Source: an uncultured Fluviicola sp.
Lineage (GTDB): Bacteria > Bacteroidota > Bacteroidia > Flavobacteriales_D > Crocinitomicaceae
Reading direction: 5' to 3'
DNA: 64,000 bases
NCBI RefSeq assembly: GCF_902168135.1
Contig: NZ_CABHOL010000048.1
Location: 28,204-92,203 of the forward strand
A program made the translations under genes and the position numbers. Below are positions 37,301-44,648 of this stretch, piece after piece (the stretch's first letter is position 1; every line of letters starts with the position of its first letter). Below the pieces are notes generated by a model. That model searched no databases. It saw only the letters and a list, made by a program, of their open reading frames with translations, and was not told where the DNA came from.

Positions 37301-37612
37301 TCCATTTCCGGCATTTGGTCCTGAACCGCATGAAAGCGGGTTTGGAGATCCTGCCACCTGGGTACAATTCGGGGATATATCGGTTCGACTAACAAATAGT
37401 ACGGGAATGTTCGTCATGGAAGGATGGTTCCAAACGCTCAGGTTCTCTGAAACCGGGTTTACGTCAACGCCGTTACAATCGCGGTAGAAAACGAGTTGAA
37501 AAACGTAGCCGTTCCCGTTACATGTCCAGGTAATCTCACCACCCATCACGTGGGTAGCCTGCGCTTTCCAGGCGAAAATGCTCAAGATCAAAAGGAGAGT
37601 AACCCGAATCAT
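34325..37612 (-). CDS. Large surface protein with gliding-motility-type T9SS type B signal
   Basis: A 1095-residue protein with a signal peptide (ending WKAQA). The N-terminal module THVMGGEITWTCNGNGYVF is typical of large gliding-motility-associated surface proteins in Bacteroidota. The middle part has cadherin/Fn3-like repeats (for example ISWDPVSDPNNTFVDYELY, LSWTPYDGWGSGLTGYTVF, LNWSPYGDYDGGVLQYQIY). The last ~90 residues, VPNAFTPGGLNPIFIPV, FSIVDRWGQVVFQT and GWDGHHQQSGKLV, are a T9SS type B sorting domain, so it is secreted and attached or released at the cell surface. Adhesin or gliding role is inferred. Monocistronic. Confidence 0.9.
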   Translation of the reverse strand: MIRVTLLLILSIFAWKAQATHVMGGEITWTCNGNGYVFQLVFYRDCNGVDVNPVSENLSVWNHPSMTNIPVLFVSRTDISPNCTQVAGSPNPLSCGSGPNAGNGVGAIEKIIYQSNPVTLSGVPPAQGWIITYSNFSRNGNVTNLVNPTTYGVTIRATMYAIPGAAAGVCSDNSPRFLQDPYLVLCSGENYEYNMHPVDEDLDSVVTMLAAPMDRIQGSSYNPPVDPDFILYETGFSATSPTPDATFNAGNVPLTLDPQNGHLSFRSFTIGGFVVKVIAQSFRNGVLIAEVEREMQLIVTNCPAANNAPVIPGPFAGLYETTVDAGTLVNFTLTATDVEFLQDGTPQSNYLKASGSQFGTNFTSTTGCDVAPCATLDQSPVITGVQGASTNFSWQTDCAHLIDAYGNTDDEKTYTFVFRVQDNFCQIPKTTFKTITIHVKNPGIIPATTINCISTLPNGNLNISWDPVSDPNNTFVDYELYSVQNGLIGNFPIGTTTATVPAPGAENDYYIQVKSGCNVTLSSDTVKNVDLDLFNPANGTAVLDWNLPSPNPLPGMDNFCTIYREYPTGTWTSIAVLPYNTTHYIDTIDICSAFLNYQVVYSTPTCQWSSNIVGDNLQDDITPQIPVISSVSVDTLTGNIVITWNVNYAPDTYGYIVYHQDANGFIVEIDTVWGRLNTTYTHAISVSGPETYSIAAFDSCYTPAVPPTHQTSAKAEPHTSMYLSYSTNSCTSQAELSWTPYDGWGSGLTGYTVFVKEGTGPWVPVEITTDLSYNLDCIPLQNYSVAIRANNSNGFEAFSNVQTFVIYAPTAPAINYLRVATVDQNTIVLRHEVSVGSNVQAVRFEKFNMATGQFDLLGEVPATAATLSITDADVDVNNFSYTYRAVVVDSCGNLGEVSNRARTILLKVTEDQTRLSTYLNWSPYGDYDGGVLQYQIYRGIDGVFPSTPTAIVTPDQRFYEDLVDELGFEHSGKVCYFVVAEESTNQYGIQELSFSNQVCAVIQPLVYVPNAFTPGGLNPIFIPVVSFQDVSKYEFSIVDRWGQVVFQTNDPAQGWDGHHQQSGKLVAPNLYVYVLKVVDGNNQEYFFRGNVSVIH

Positions 37613-37684
37613 ATTGTCTATAACGTATAAAACGCTGTTTTAGTTTATAGTTCTAAAACGTGGAAATTTGGAATGCGTTGTGTC

Positions 37685-38944
37685 TTAACCTGCTGTTATG
37701 ATTAAAAAATCCTCGAACTTCAAATACTGTTTTGCCAATTCCCGGATTCGTTCCGGAGTAATGCTCTTTATTTTCCGGATCGCTTCGTCGTAAAACTCCA
37801 GTGTCAAGCCGTACATATCCACTCCGTTGTACATATCCAGCATGGCATAAGGCCCATCGGCGCTTTTCAATAATTGACCAAGTGTGTAGTTCTTAACCAG
37901 GTCCAGCTCATCTTCCGGAACAAGTTCGTTTTGAAGCCTGTCCAGCTCGAATTTGATCTCCTTCAAGGTATTCTCCAGCACTTCTTTACCCACTTCCGTT
38001 ACAATGACAAAATAGCCGGTTTTATTCATGTCCATCACACCGGAACCGATTCCATAGGTATATCCTTTGTCTTCGCGGATATTCGACATTAATCGGGAAC
38101 CGAAATAATCGCCTAAAATGGTATTCAGCATCTGGAAATCGATGTAATCCTCGTGAGATTTCGGGAACAGGAAGCGTCCCATTCTAATTGCGGACTGCAC
38201 GGCGTCTTCTTTCGGGAAATCAATACGTTCTGCCCGGAACTGAAATCCTCCGGCATGCTCTACTTTCCCGTCAACGGCCCATTTACCGAATAAATCGATC
38301 AGAGCATCTACTTCGTCCACTTCCAGGTCTCCCACCAAAGTAATGCGGGTCAAACCTTCCAGGTAATGTTCTTTCCAATACTTTTTATAAGCCATGACAT
38401 TGCTATCCTCGTAATCGGATTCTTCGGAAATAGTCGAGTAATTGGGATTGGAGGCAAACAAATGCTTTCTGAATTGCTGCTGCGCCACGTACTTTACTTT
38501 CTGCTGGTTCACGGCAAATTGCTGTCTCATGGAACGCAGTACATCTTCTACTTCCGTCTCCCGGAAAGCCAGGTTTTGAATGGCGTCTGCCACGATATTC
38601 GAAATCTCGCGGATGTATTCACGCAGGCAGTAAATACTTACAACAGCCGTTTCAAAAGAGATATCGGTATCCAGGAATCCTCCCAGGGCATCGATCCTTT
38701 CGTGAATCTCTACCGAAGAATGTTTATTGGTGCCGGAAAGCAATAAGCTGTGTACAATTGCCGGGATACTTTTATTTCCGCGGGTAATCCCTGCATCAAA
38801 GAACAAATCCAGACGCACGGTATCGTTCGGAACTTCTTTCATCCATAAAAGCTTCACATCCGGAGTTACATCGAAAATATGAGGTTTCACAAACGAAATA
38901 TGTTCTACCTGTTTCGTTTCAGGCTGCTGGGCTCTCCTATTCAT
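37685..38944 (-). CDS. M16 (insulinase-like) peptidase, inactive-type subunit
   Basis: A 419-residue M16-family protein. The zinc motif HxxEH is missing where it should be (TRGNKSIPAIVHSLLLSGT), while the C-terminal M16 signature is present (LNTILGDYFGSRLMSNIREDKGYTYGIGSGV). In bacterial M16 pairs one subunit keeps the zinc site and the other, like this one, gives an R/Y substrate-binding motif. Overlaps the upstream catalytic subunit gene by 4 nt (ATGA), so the two should form a heterodimer. Confidence 0.88.
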   Translation of the reverse strand: MNRRAQQPETKQVEHISFVKPHIFDVTPDVKLLWMKEVPNDTVRLDLFFDAGITRGNKSIPAIVHSLLLSGTNKHSSVEIHERIDALGGFLDTDISFETAVVSIYCLREYIREISNIVADAIQNLAFRETEVEDVLRSMRQQFAVNQQKVKYVAQQQFRKHLFASNPNYSTISEESDYEDSNVMAYKKYWKEHYLEGLTRITLVGDLEVDEVDALIDLFGKWAVDGKVEHAGGFQFRAERIDFPKEDAVQSAIRMGRFLFPKSHEDYIDFQMLNTILGDYFGSRLMSNIREDKGYTYGIGSGVMDMNKTGYFVIVTEVGKEVLENTLKEIKFELDRLQNELVPEDELDLVKNYTLGQLLKSADGPYAMLDMYNGVDMYGLTLEFYDEAIRKIKSITPERIRELAKQYLKFEDFLIITAG

Positions 38945-40182
38945 TCTTTGATGGATTTGACGCGTAAAAGCGAAGTGTTTTCTTTTGTAAACAATTGGTT
39001 TGCAACTGTTTTTATCTGCTCTGCGGTAATGCTCTGATACAAGATGTTTTCTTCATTCACCCCGTTTGCATCCCCCAATAATTCATACAGGCACAAATTC
39101 ATGGCGCGATTCAGCAAACCTTGTTCCTGGAATTCTTTCACTGTCCGGATCTTATTCAACAGCTTGGAAGTTTCCGCTTCGGTCATCAACTCTTTTTTGA
39201 TGTCTTCCAACAGAGGCCAAAGTCCTTTATCGAGTTCCTCAAAAGAAACACCGTCGCTCAGTTTCCCGTCAATGATCAGCAATCCCTCATCCAGGGATCC
39301 TGTAATGTAAGCATTGATAGAAGTTACCAGTTTCAGTTCTTTTTTCAGTTTGGAATATAAACGGGATGATTTTTCGCGTCCCAATGCATCGGAGATAATA
39401 TCTGCTACGTAGTATTCGAAGTTCTTTCGTTCCGGCATTTTGAAACTGTAATAGAAAGCATCGTGCGGAACTTTGCGTTCGATGGTCAGTTCCCGGTATT
39501 CCGTCTGAACCGGTTCTTTGGGCAGTATACGCTCCGGTTTTAACGATGCCGGAATATCGCCATACCACTTATCAACCAGGCGTTTGGTTTCGTCGAGTGA
39601 GATGTTCCCAGCGATGCACAAAATAGCGTTCGCCGGGTGATAATGTGCTTTGAAAAACGCTTTCACATCATCCATCGTTGCATCTTCAATGTGCTGAATA
39701 TTCTTCCCGATGGTAGCCCATTTGTAAGGGTGCTTTTTGTAAGCCAAAGGTCTCAATTCCAGCCAAACGTCTCCATAAGGCTGATTCAGATAGCGCTGTT
39801 TGAATTCTTCGATCACTACATTTCGCTGTACTTCCAGGCTTTTTGGTGTAAATGCCAGGGAAAGCATGCGGTCGCTTTCCAGCCACAATGCGGTTTCGAT
39901 ATTCTGTATGGGAAGTACGTCGTAATAATTGGTAATATCATTGGAAGTAAAGGCATTACTTTCTCCTCCGGCACGCTGCAGGGGCGCATCGAAATCCGGA
40001 ATATTAACAGAACCGCCAAACATCAGGTGTTCGAACAAATGCGCGAAACCTGTTTTTTCTTCCGATTCGTCTCTTGCCCCAACGTTGTAAAGCGTATTTA
40101 CCACTGCCATCGGAGTTGTGGAATCAAAATGGTGAAGAACCGTTAGTCCGTTCTCCAATTTAAATCGATTAAATGCGATCAT
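38941..40182 (-). CDS. M16 (insulinase-like) zinc peptidase, catalytic subunit
   Basis: A 413-residue peptidase with the inverted zinc motif HLFEH at 48-52 (GFAHLFEHLMFGGS). No signal peptide is seen. A later segment (DIISDALGREKSSRLYSKLKKELKLVTSI) matches the M16 C-terminal domain. It is read between the nitronate-monooxygenase-like gene (4-nt overlap) and the inactive M16 subunit (4-nt overlap). Its role is probably peptide degradation; the link to the oxidoreductase upstream is unexplained. Confidence 0.92.
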   Translation of the reverse strand: MIAFNRFKLENGLTVLHHFDSTTPMAVVNTLYNVGARDESEEKTGFAHLFEHLMFGGSVNIPDFDAPLQRAGGESNAFTSNDITNYYDVLPIQNIETALWLESDRMLSLAFTPKSLEVQRNVVIEEFKQRYLNQPYGDVWLELRPLAYKKHPYKWATIGKNIQHIEDATMDDVKAFFKAHYHPANAILCIAGNISLDETKRLVDKWYGDIPASLKPERILPKEPVQTEYRELTIERKVPHDAFYYSFKMPERKNFEYYVADIISDALGREKSSRLYSKLKKELKLVTSINAYITGSLDEGLLIIDGKLSDGVSFEELDKGLWPLLEDIKKELMTEAETSKLLNKIRTVKEFQEQGLLNRAMNLCLYELLGDANGVNEENILYQSITAEQIKTVANQLFTKENTSLLRVKSIKE

Positions 40183-41135
40183 TCAAATGCATATTTTGCG
40201 TCGCTTCGTTCATTCAAAGCGGCTTTAAATTCGTTTATTATTTCGCTGACAATTTCTCCCGCAGGTTTCATCTCCGTGATAAGTCCCGAAATCTGTCCCA
40301 CTTCCAATTCACCTTCGATGAGGTCGCCTTCAAACATTCCTCTTTTGGCTCTTCCTCTTCCAAGCAATTCGTTCAACTCTTCGTTCGTAGCACAATTTTC
40401 ATATGCTGCTTCCACTTTATTAAAGAATGAATTCTTGATCAGTCGGACCGGCGTCAGTTCTTTCAGTGTCAGCATCGTATCTCCTTCTTTCGCTTTCAAC
40501 ACTTCCTCTTTGAAATTTTGGTGTGCCGAAGATTCCGGAGAAGCAATGAAGCGCGAACCGATCTGAACACCGTCGGCCCCCAGAGTCATTGCAGCCAGCA
40601 TTCCTCTCCCGGTTCCGATCCCGCCTGCGGCAATCAGGGGAATGGAAATAGCGGCTTTCACCATCGGGATCAGGCACATGGTCGTAGTTTCATCCCGGCC
40701 ATTATGTCCACCGGCTTCAAATCCTTCTGCAACAACAGCATCCACTCCTGCTTCCTGTGCTTTCAAAGCAAATTTGGCAGAGGAAACCACGTGAACTACG
40801 GTAATTCCTGCTTCTTTCAGTCGTGCCGTATAGGTTTTCGGATTTCCTGCGGAAGTAAAAACAATCGGAACCTGGTGCTTAATGATTGTTTGAATGTGTT
40901 CTTCAATATTCGGATAAAGCATGGGCAGGTTCACTGCAAAGGGTTTTTGAGTTGCTTCTTTGCATTTGCGGATATGTTCATCCAAAATTTCGGGATACAT
41001 GGATCCGGAACCAATGATTCCCAGTCCGCCGGCATTGGAAACGGCACTTGCCAATTCCCAGCCCGAACACCAGATCATTCCTGCCTGGATCAAGGGATAT
41101 TTTATGTGAAAAAGTTCTGTGATTTTGTTTTTCAT
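40179..41135 (-). CDS. Nitronate monooxygenase / FabK-like FMN enzyme
   Basis: About 318 residues from ATG 41135 (MKNKITELFHIKYPLIQAGM); the frame opens 52 codons earlier through non-conserved sequence. The TIM-barrel FMN-binding enzyme motifs are visible: GGLGIIGSGSMYPE (about 37-50), VAEGFEAGGHNGRDE (about 135-150) and IPLIAAGGIGTGRGMLAAMTLGADGVQIGSRF (about 165-197). Members are nitronate monooxygenases or FabK-type enoyl-ACP reductases; the AGGHxG motif fits both. First gene of the operon with two M16 peptidases (4-nt overlap). Confidence 0.88.
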   Translation of the reverse strand: MKNKITELFHIKYPLIQAGMIWCSGWELASAVSNAGGLGIIGSGSMYPEILDEHIRKCKEATQKPFAVNLPMLYPNIEEHIQTIIKHQVPIVFTSAGNPKTYTARLKEAGITVVHVVSSAKFALKAQEAGVDAVVAEGFEAGGHNGRDETTTMCLIPMVKAAISIPLIAAGGIGTGRGMLAAMTLGADGVQIGSRFIASPESSAHQNFKEEVLKAKEGDTMLTLKELTPVRLIKNSFFNKVEAAYENCATNEELNELLGRGRAKRGMFEGDLIEGELEVGQISGLITEMKPAGEIVSEIINEFKAALNERSDAKYAFE

Positions 41136-41206
41136 GAAGAGTTTCCTGCTTTCAATTTTATCAGTAACGAAAGTACGAAGATAATTCCGAATCATTGTTG
41201 TCCGGT

Positions 41207-41544
41207 TAAATTTCCAACACCTCCTAATAATCCTCTTTGTCTCCCTACTTTTTTCCAAGGCAAAAAAAGTAGGACAAAAATGCCTTTGCACAATTACAAC
41301 TTTCAGCCAACCTGCCGATTTTGATCAATCCACGAAAAGACGGGATCAGGATCCAAAATGCAATCCTGCAGTTGTTTTCCAAACACTACAGGATTAGCAC
41401 TTTTCGGGGTTGATAACCAAATCGGCTGGTTGTCGTTTCTTCAAAAAAATCTGAAGGACGGGTAATGATTGGAAAATTCTGCAATAGTTCTACAGGTCGT
41501 GTAATTGTGCGTTTTGGCACCTTACATCAATCCGTCAAAAGAGA
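41207..41544. repeat. Dispersed repeat R1, copy 2 (inverted relative to copy 1)
   Basis: About 340 bp upstream of the nitronate-monooxygenase gene. It is the reverse complement of 14421-14812 with a few differences and without copy 1's internal extra segment. The central hairpin is kept (arms AATCCTGCAG and CTACAGGATT, one mismatch). It begins beside a second hairpin CTACTTTTTT/AAAAAAAGTAG (41248-41275), resembling a terminator. 41545-41769 holds no credible gene. Confidence 0.75.
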
Positions 41545-41769
41545 TTAGATTCTTATTTCAAAAATAGCATCACGCTCCCATTATATCAGAATGGATTCAA
41601 AATCCCAAGAAATTAAAGGAAAAGAAGCAGCGCGAATCTTTTTTATCAGACATCGATTATGCCGAATTGAAAGCTTATTCCACAAAGTAGGGAGGGAAAA
41701 TTTTCTATCCCTGCTTTTCCCATTTGTTTCCAGATTCGGGCTGGAATTTTATCCCATCAAATTCTGTTT

Positions 41770-42603
41770 ATGGGAAAATTTTTCATTTCAATCTTATTAT
41801 TTGCAGGCCTGTTTCATTCGTCACTGGCAAATGCACAACCGGCAGATACAACACTTCCTGTCAAGGTCAAGCACATTGAACCATTGTATGTAGACCTGAT
41901 CCGAGATCTTGGTGCCCGAAAAGGTGAACGCGAATGGAACATCGGTTTTGGAAGTGCTCATTTGAATAATTACACAGAGGTGACCACTTTGGTTGAATAT
42001 GAATTTGCACCGGTTAATCGACTGGGATTTGAAATAGAGGTTCCATTTACGTTTTCATTGGGTACACACAACCAGGAAGAACCGCTGCCAGGAAACCGTT
42101 TGGACGGATTGAAACTCGCCACGCAATATACTTTTTTAGTTTCTCCCAGATTCAACACTTCTGCGGCTATCGGCTATTTGAATGAATTTGAGCTCACTTC
42201 TTTCAATAAATACGGAAAAGAGCAAATCGTGCGTGCAAATCTCATGCATCCGTTCCTGGTGGTTGCCAAAAGCTGGAAGAATAATTTCCATACGATGTTG
42301 ATTACCGGGCCCGAATGGGAGAAAGAAATGCGTTCCCGCGGAACCGAATTGTATTTTCATGCAAACGGGAGTATTCACTATTCCGTTCCCGCAACGAAAA
42401 GTGTCATCGGAATGGAAGTAAACACGTTAGTTTCAAAAGATTTCACGTCGGTTGTACTGCGGCCGCAAATGCGTGTAACTGTTTCAAAAACATCGAAAGT
42501 AGGATTGGTTGCCGGAATACCGATGGATACCAGGTACGATTCGTATAGTTTTTTTGTGCGGTGGATTTATGAACCCAAAATGAAGGTAAAAGTGAAAAGG
42601 TAA
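41770..42603 (+). CDS. HAEPLYID-type outer-membrane protein
   Basis: A 277-residue protein with a signal peptide (residues 1-22, ending LANA-Q). The conserved motif HIEPLYVDLIRDLGARKGEREWN (about 37-59) matches the name-giving motif of the HAEPLYID family. The rest alternates hydrophobic and polar residues as in a small beta-barrel (NNYTEVTTLVEYEFAPVNRL, VLRPQMRVTVSKTSKVGLV, YDSYSFFVRWIYEP). Function is unknown; outer-membrane location is inferred. A perfect palindrome directly follows the stop. Confidence 0.8.
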   Translation: MGKFFISILLFAGLFHSSLANAQPADTTLPVKVKHIEPLYVDLIRDLGARKGEREWNIGFGSAHLNNYTEVTTLVEYEFAPVNRLGFEIEVPFTFSLGTHNQEEPLPGNRLDGLKLATQYTFLVSPRFNTSAAIGYLNEFELTSFNKYGKEQIVRANLMHPFLVVAKSWKNNFHTMLITGPEWEKEMRSRGTELYFHANGSIHYSVPATKSVIGMEVNTLVSKDFTSVVLRPQMRVTVSKTSKVGLVAGIPMDTRYDSYSFFVRWIYEPKMKVKVKR

Positions 42604-42610
42604 AAGGTAA

Positions 42611-42648
42611 AAAATGTAGGCGCGCGATTAATCGCGCGCCTACATTTT
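42611..42648. terminator. Perfect 38-bp palindrome, intergenic hairpin family member 2
   Basis: AAAATGTAGGCGCGCGATT and its exact reverse complement, placed 8 nt after the plus-strand HAEPLYID stop and 18 nt before the end of the convergent lipoprotein gene. The A-run on one side and the T-run on the other make it a good bidirectional terminator. Confidence 0.75.
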
Positions 42649-42665
42649 ACTATCTTGAGATCAAA

Positions 42666-43046
42666 TTATTCTTCACGCATTTGCTTGATAGACTCATCGA
42701 TTTCTTTTGACATGGATGGCATTTGTTTTTTGAAGTTCTCCAATTGCTTGATAGACTCATCCAAAAATGCATCGTAACCACCGCACTCTTTCATTTCTTT
42801 ACGCGTTTTTTCCATAGCAGCTTTATCCTTGCCCATTTTATCGAAGATTTTCATGCATTTTTCTTCTTCTTTTTTGTGGCTCTTCATATACTCTTTCTGG
42901 AAGCTTCCGTCGTAATTCTTTTCACGCTCACCTTTCAGGATTTCTGTAGTCATGTCTGTGCAGTCGCACAATTCGCTTTGTTTTGAACAAGATTGAACGG
43001 TCATGAATCCCAATCCAAGTAGCGCGATTAGTTTTATTTTTTTCAT
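42666..43046 (-). CDS. Small lipoprotein, unknown function
   Basis: About 126 residues from ATG 43046 (MKKIKLIALLGLGFMTVQS-CSK). The lipobox VQSC gives an attached Cys near residue 20. The mature protein is charged, Cys-containing (CDC, CMK, ECGG) and helical (KKEEEKCMKIFDKMGKDKAAM). The frame opens 8 codons earlier, but the signal-peptide start is better. No family recognised. An exact TATATTTG box lies 21 nt upstream. Confidence 0.7.
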   Translation of the reverse strand: MKKIKLIALLGLGFMTVQSCSKQSELCDCTDMTTEILKGEREKNYDGSFQKEYMKSHKKEEEKCMKIFDKMGKDKAAMEKTRKEMKECGGYDAFLDESIKQLENFKKQMPSMSKEIDESIKQMREE

Positions 43047-43067
43047 TCGTTTGAATTTAAGTTGATC

Positions 43068-43075
43068 CAAATATA
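43068..43075 (-). promoter_or_regulatory. Promoter box of the small lipoprotein gene
   Basis: TATATTTG on the minus strand, 21 nt before ATG 43046; exact TAnnTTTG match. Confidence 0.45.
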
Positions 43076-43152
43076 ATCCTAATTACGAATGCCGGATTAC
43101 GAATTGCGAATTAATTAACCCCACAATGCGATGCAGATTTGAAACAACTAAG

Positions 43153-43178
43153 CAGGTGCGCGATTAATCACGCACCTG
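43153..43178. terminator. Palindrome, intergenic hairpin family member 3 (one mismatch)
   Basis: CAGGTGCGCGATT pairs with AATCACGCACCTG with one mismatch. It is 8 nt past the stop of the efflux outer-membrane-factor gene on the minus strand, so it could terminate the efflux operon. Same core (GCGCGATTAATCGCGC) as members 1 and 2. Confidence 0.6.
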
Positions 43179-43186
43179 ATTTTGAA

Positions 43187-44578
43187 TTATTTCCAGCCTC
43201 CGCCAAGCGCTCTATACAAATTCACTACAGCCTGCAATTGGTCCAGTTTATCATTGATCCCGTTCATCTGCGCGGCTATCAGGTTTTGTTCCGAACTGAG
43301 CACATCCGTGTAATTGGTTTCGCTGCGGTTGCTCAGTAATTCCTGCGTATTCTCAACCGCTGTAGTAAGAGACTCGATCTGCTGCTTGCGGATACGTTCT
43401 CTTTCCGTTGCATTCTGGTATTCATAAAGCGCGTTTGAGACTTCCATCCCACTTCGCAAAATCACATCCTGGTAATTGTAGAATGCAATCTGCTGTTCCG
43501 CCTTCGCTGTTCTCAAACGCGCCTTGTTCTGACCTCTGTTAAAAATTGGCTGGGTTAAACCGCCTATGATGTTATAGAATATGGACTGACTGAATAAGTC
43601 CTGGATTTTGAAACTTGCAAAACCTCCGTTTGCTGTTAATGTCAGCGAAGGATAAAAATAGGTTTTTGCCACGTTCGTATTTTCAAAAGCAGCAACGAAA
43701 GAATATTCAGCTGCCTGTACATCCGGGCGGTTCTTCAGCAATTGAGAGGAAACTCCCAAACGCAGATCGGTGTAAATCACTTGTTCTTCCAAAGCTCCGC
43801 GGGTAATTTTTTCCGGACCACGTGCCAAAAGGTAATTCATCAGATTTTCTGCCTGCCAGATCTGGTTTTGCAATTCCGGAACCATGACTTCTGCAGCATA
43901 TTGGTTTGCCTGGCTCTGCAACACTTCGGCACTGGTCACTTTCCCCGATTCCTGCAAAGCAGTGAGTGTTTCCACTTCTTTTTTGCGTAACTCAATGGTT
44001 TCCAGCGCAATTTTTAACTGCTGGTCGAAAGCCAGCAGGTTGTAATACGTATTGGCAATATCTGCAACCAACTGTGTTTGAACTGCTCGTTTCGACGCAT
44101 CACTTTGCAGCATTCCTGCAATTGCTCCACGTTTTGCGCTTCGCAATTTCCCCCAAATATCCGCTTCCCAGGAAGTGCCCAGCTGAATGCGGTTCGTGTG
44201 TGTTGTAAGCTGCAACAACCCCGGAGGAGCGTTCACTGCTCTGTCAGACTGCTTGGCATCTGTGGATGTGATGTCTAATTGCAAACTTGGTAAAAAGGCC
44301 ATTTTGCTTTGTTTCAGGTAAGCCTGACTGATAGCGATCCGTTCAACGGCCTGTTTCAGGTTCAGGTTATTTGCCAGTCCTTTTTCAATGAGGTCCTGTA
44401 AAACCGGGTCTGAGAATAGTTTTTTCCATTCCAGGTCAGCCAATGAGGTCGTATCATCCGAAGTGTTTTCCCGGTACAAATTCGAAGCATTCATATCCGG
44501 TCGTTCATAACGCGTGGTCACACAACTTGAAACAAGAAGGATCCCTGCGAATAAAACGGTATGTATTTTCCAGGTCAT
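43187..44578 (-). CDS. RND efflux outer-membrane lipoprotein (TolC/OprM/NodT type)
   Basis: About 463 residues from ATG 44578 (MTWKIHTVLFAGILLVSSC), with lipobox LVSSC at 15-19. It belongs to the OprM/NodT family: LNLKQAVERIAISQAYLKQSKMAF, WEADIWGKLRSAKRGAIAG, and a second repeat LLKNRPDVQAAEYSFVAAFENTNVAKTYFYPSLTL. It forms a trimeric channel in the outer membrane for the MFP/RND pair upstream. Upstream Met codons (44647, 44668) are in frame, and 44647 is 1 nt after the RND stop, so the start is open; the extra codons lie in a repeat-like fragment. Confidence 0.9.
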   Translation of the reverse strand: MTWKIHTVLFAGILLVSSCVTTRYERPDMNASNLYRENTSDDTTSLADLEWKKLFSDPVLQDLIEKGLANNLNLKQAVERIAISQAYLKQSKMAFLPSLQLDITSTDAKQSDRAVNAPPGLLQLTTHTNRIQLGTSWEADIWGKLRSAKRGAIAGMLQSDASKRAVQTQLVADIANTYYNLLAFDQQLKIALETIELRKKEVETLTALQESGKVTSAEVLQSQANQYAAEVMVPELQNQIWQAENLMNYLLARGPEKITRGALEEQVIYTDLRLGVSSQLLKNRPDVQAAEYSFVAAFENTNVAKTYFYPSLTLTANGGFASFKIQDLFSQSIFYNIIGGLTQPIFNRGQNKARLRTAKAEQQIAFYNYQDVILRSGMEVSNALYEYQNATERERIRKQQIESLTTAVENTQELLSNRSETNYTDVLSSEQNLIAAQMNGINDKLDQLQAVVNLYRALGGGWK

Positions 44579-44632
44579 TTTCGCACTAATGCTTGTCTTG
44601 GCATTGTTTTCAAAAGCTTTGCTTTTTCTTTT
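44579..44632 (-). repeat. R2-like repeat fragment between RND and outer-membrane-factor genes
   Basis: TTTCGCACTAATGCTTGTC and TTCAAAAGCTTTGCTTTTTC closely resemble the R2 end segment (TTTCGCACTAACGTTTGTC, TTCAAAAGCTACGCTTTTTC at 24131-24182). It stays open in the frame of the downstream gene and would add an unusual basic N-terminus to its signal peptide. Confidence 0.55.
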
Positions 44633-44648
44633 CATGAATTGATTCATT

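Noticed and set aside
37685..38944. Mutated (dead) M16 peptidase gene
   Set aside because: Missing HxxEH is normal for the non-catalytic partner in bacterial M16 pairs; the rest of the gene is intact.
41591..41893. 100-codon frame before the HAEPLYID gene
   Set aside because: Overlaps the real signal-peptide start at 41770 and has no domain or good promoter.
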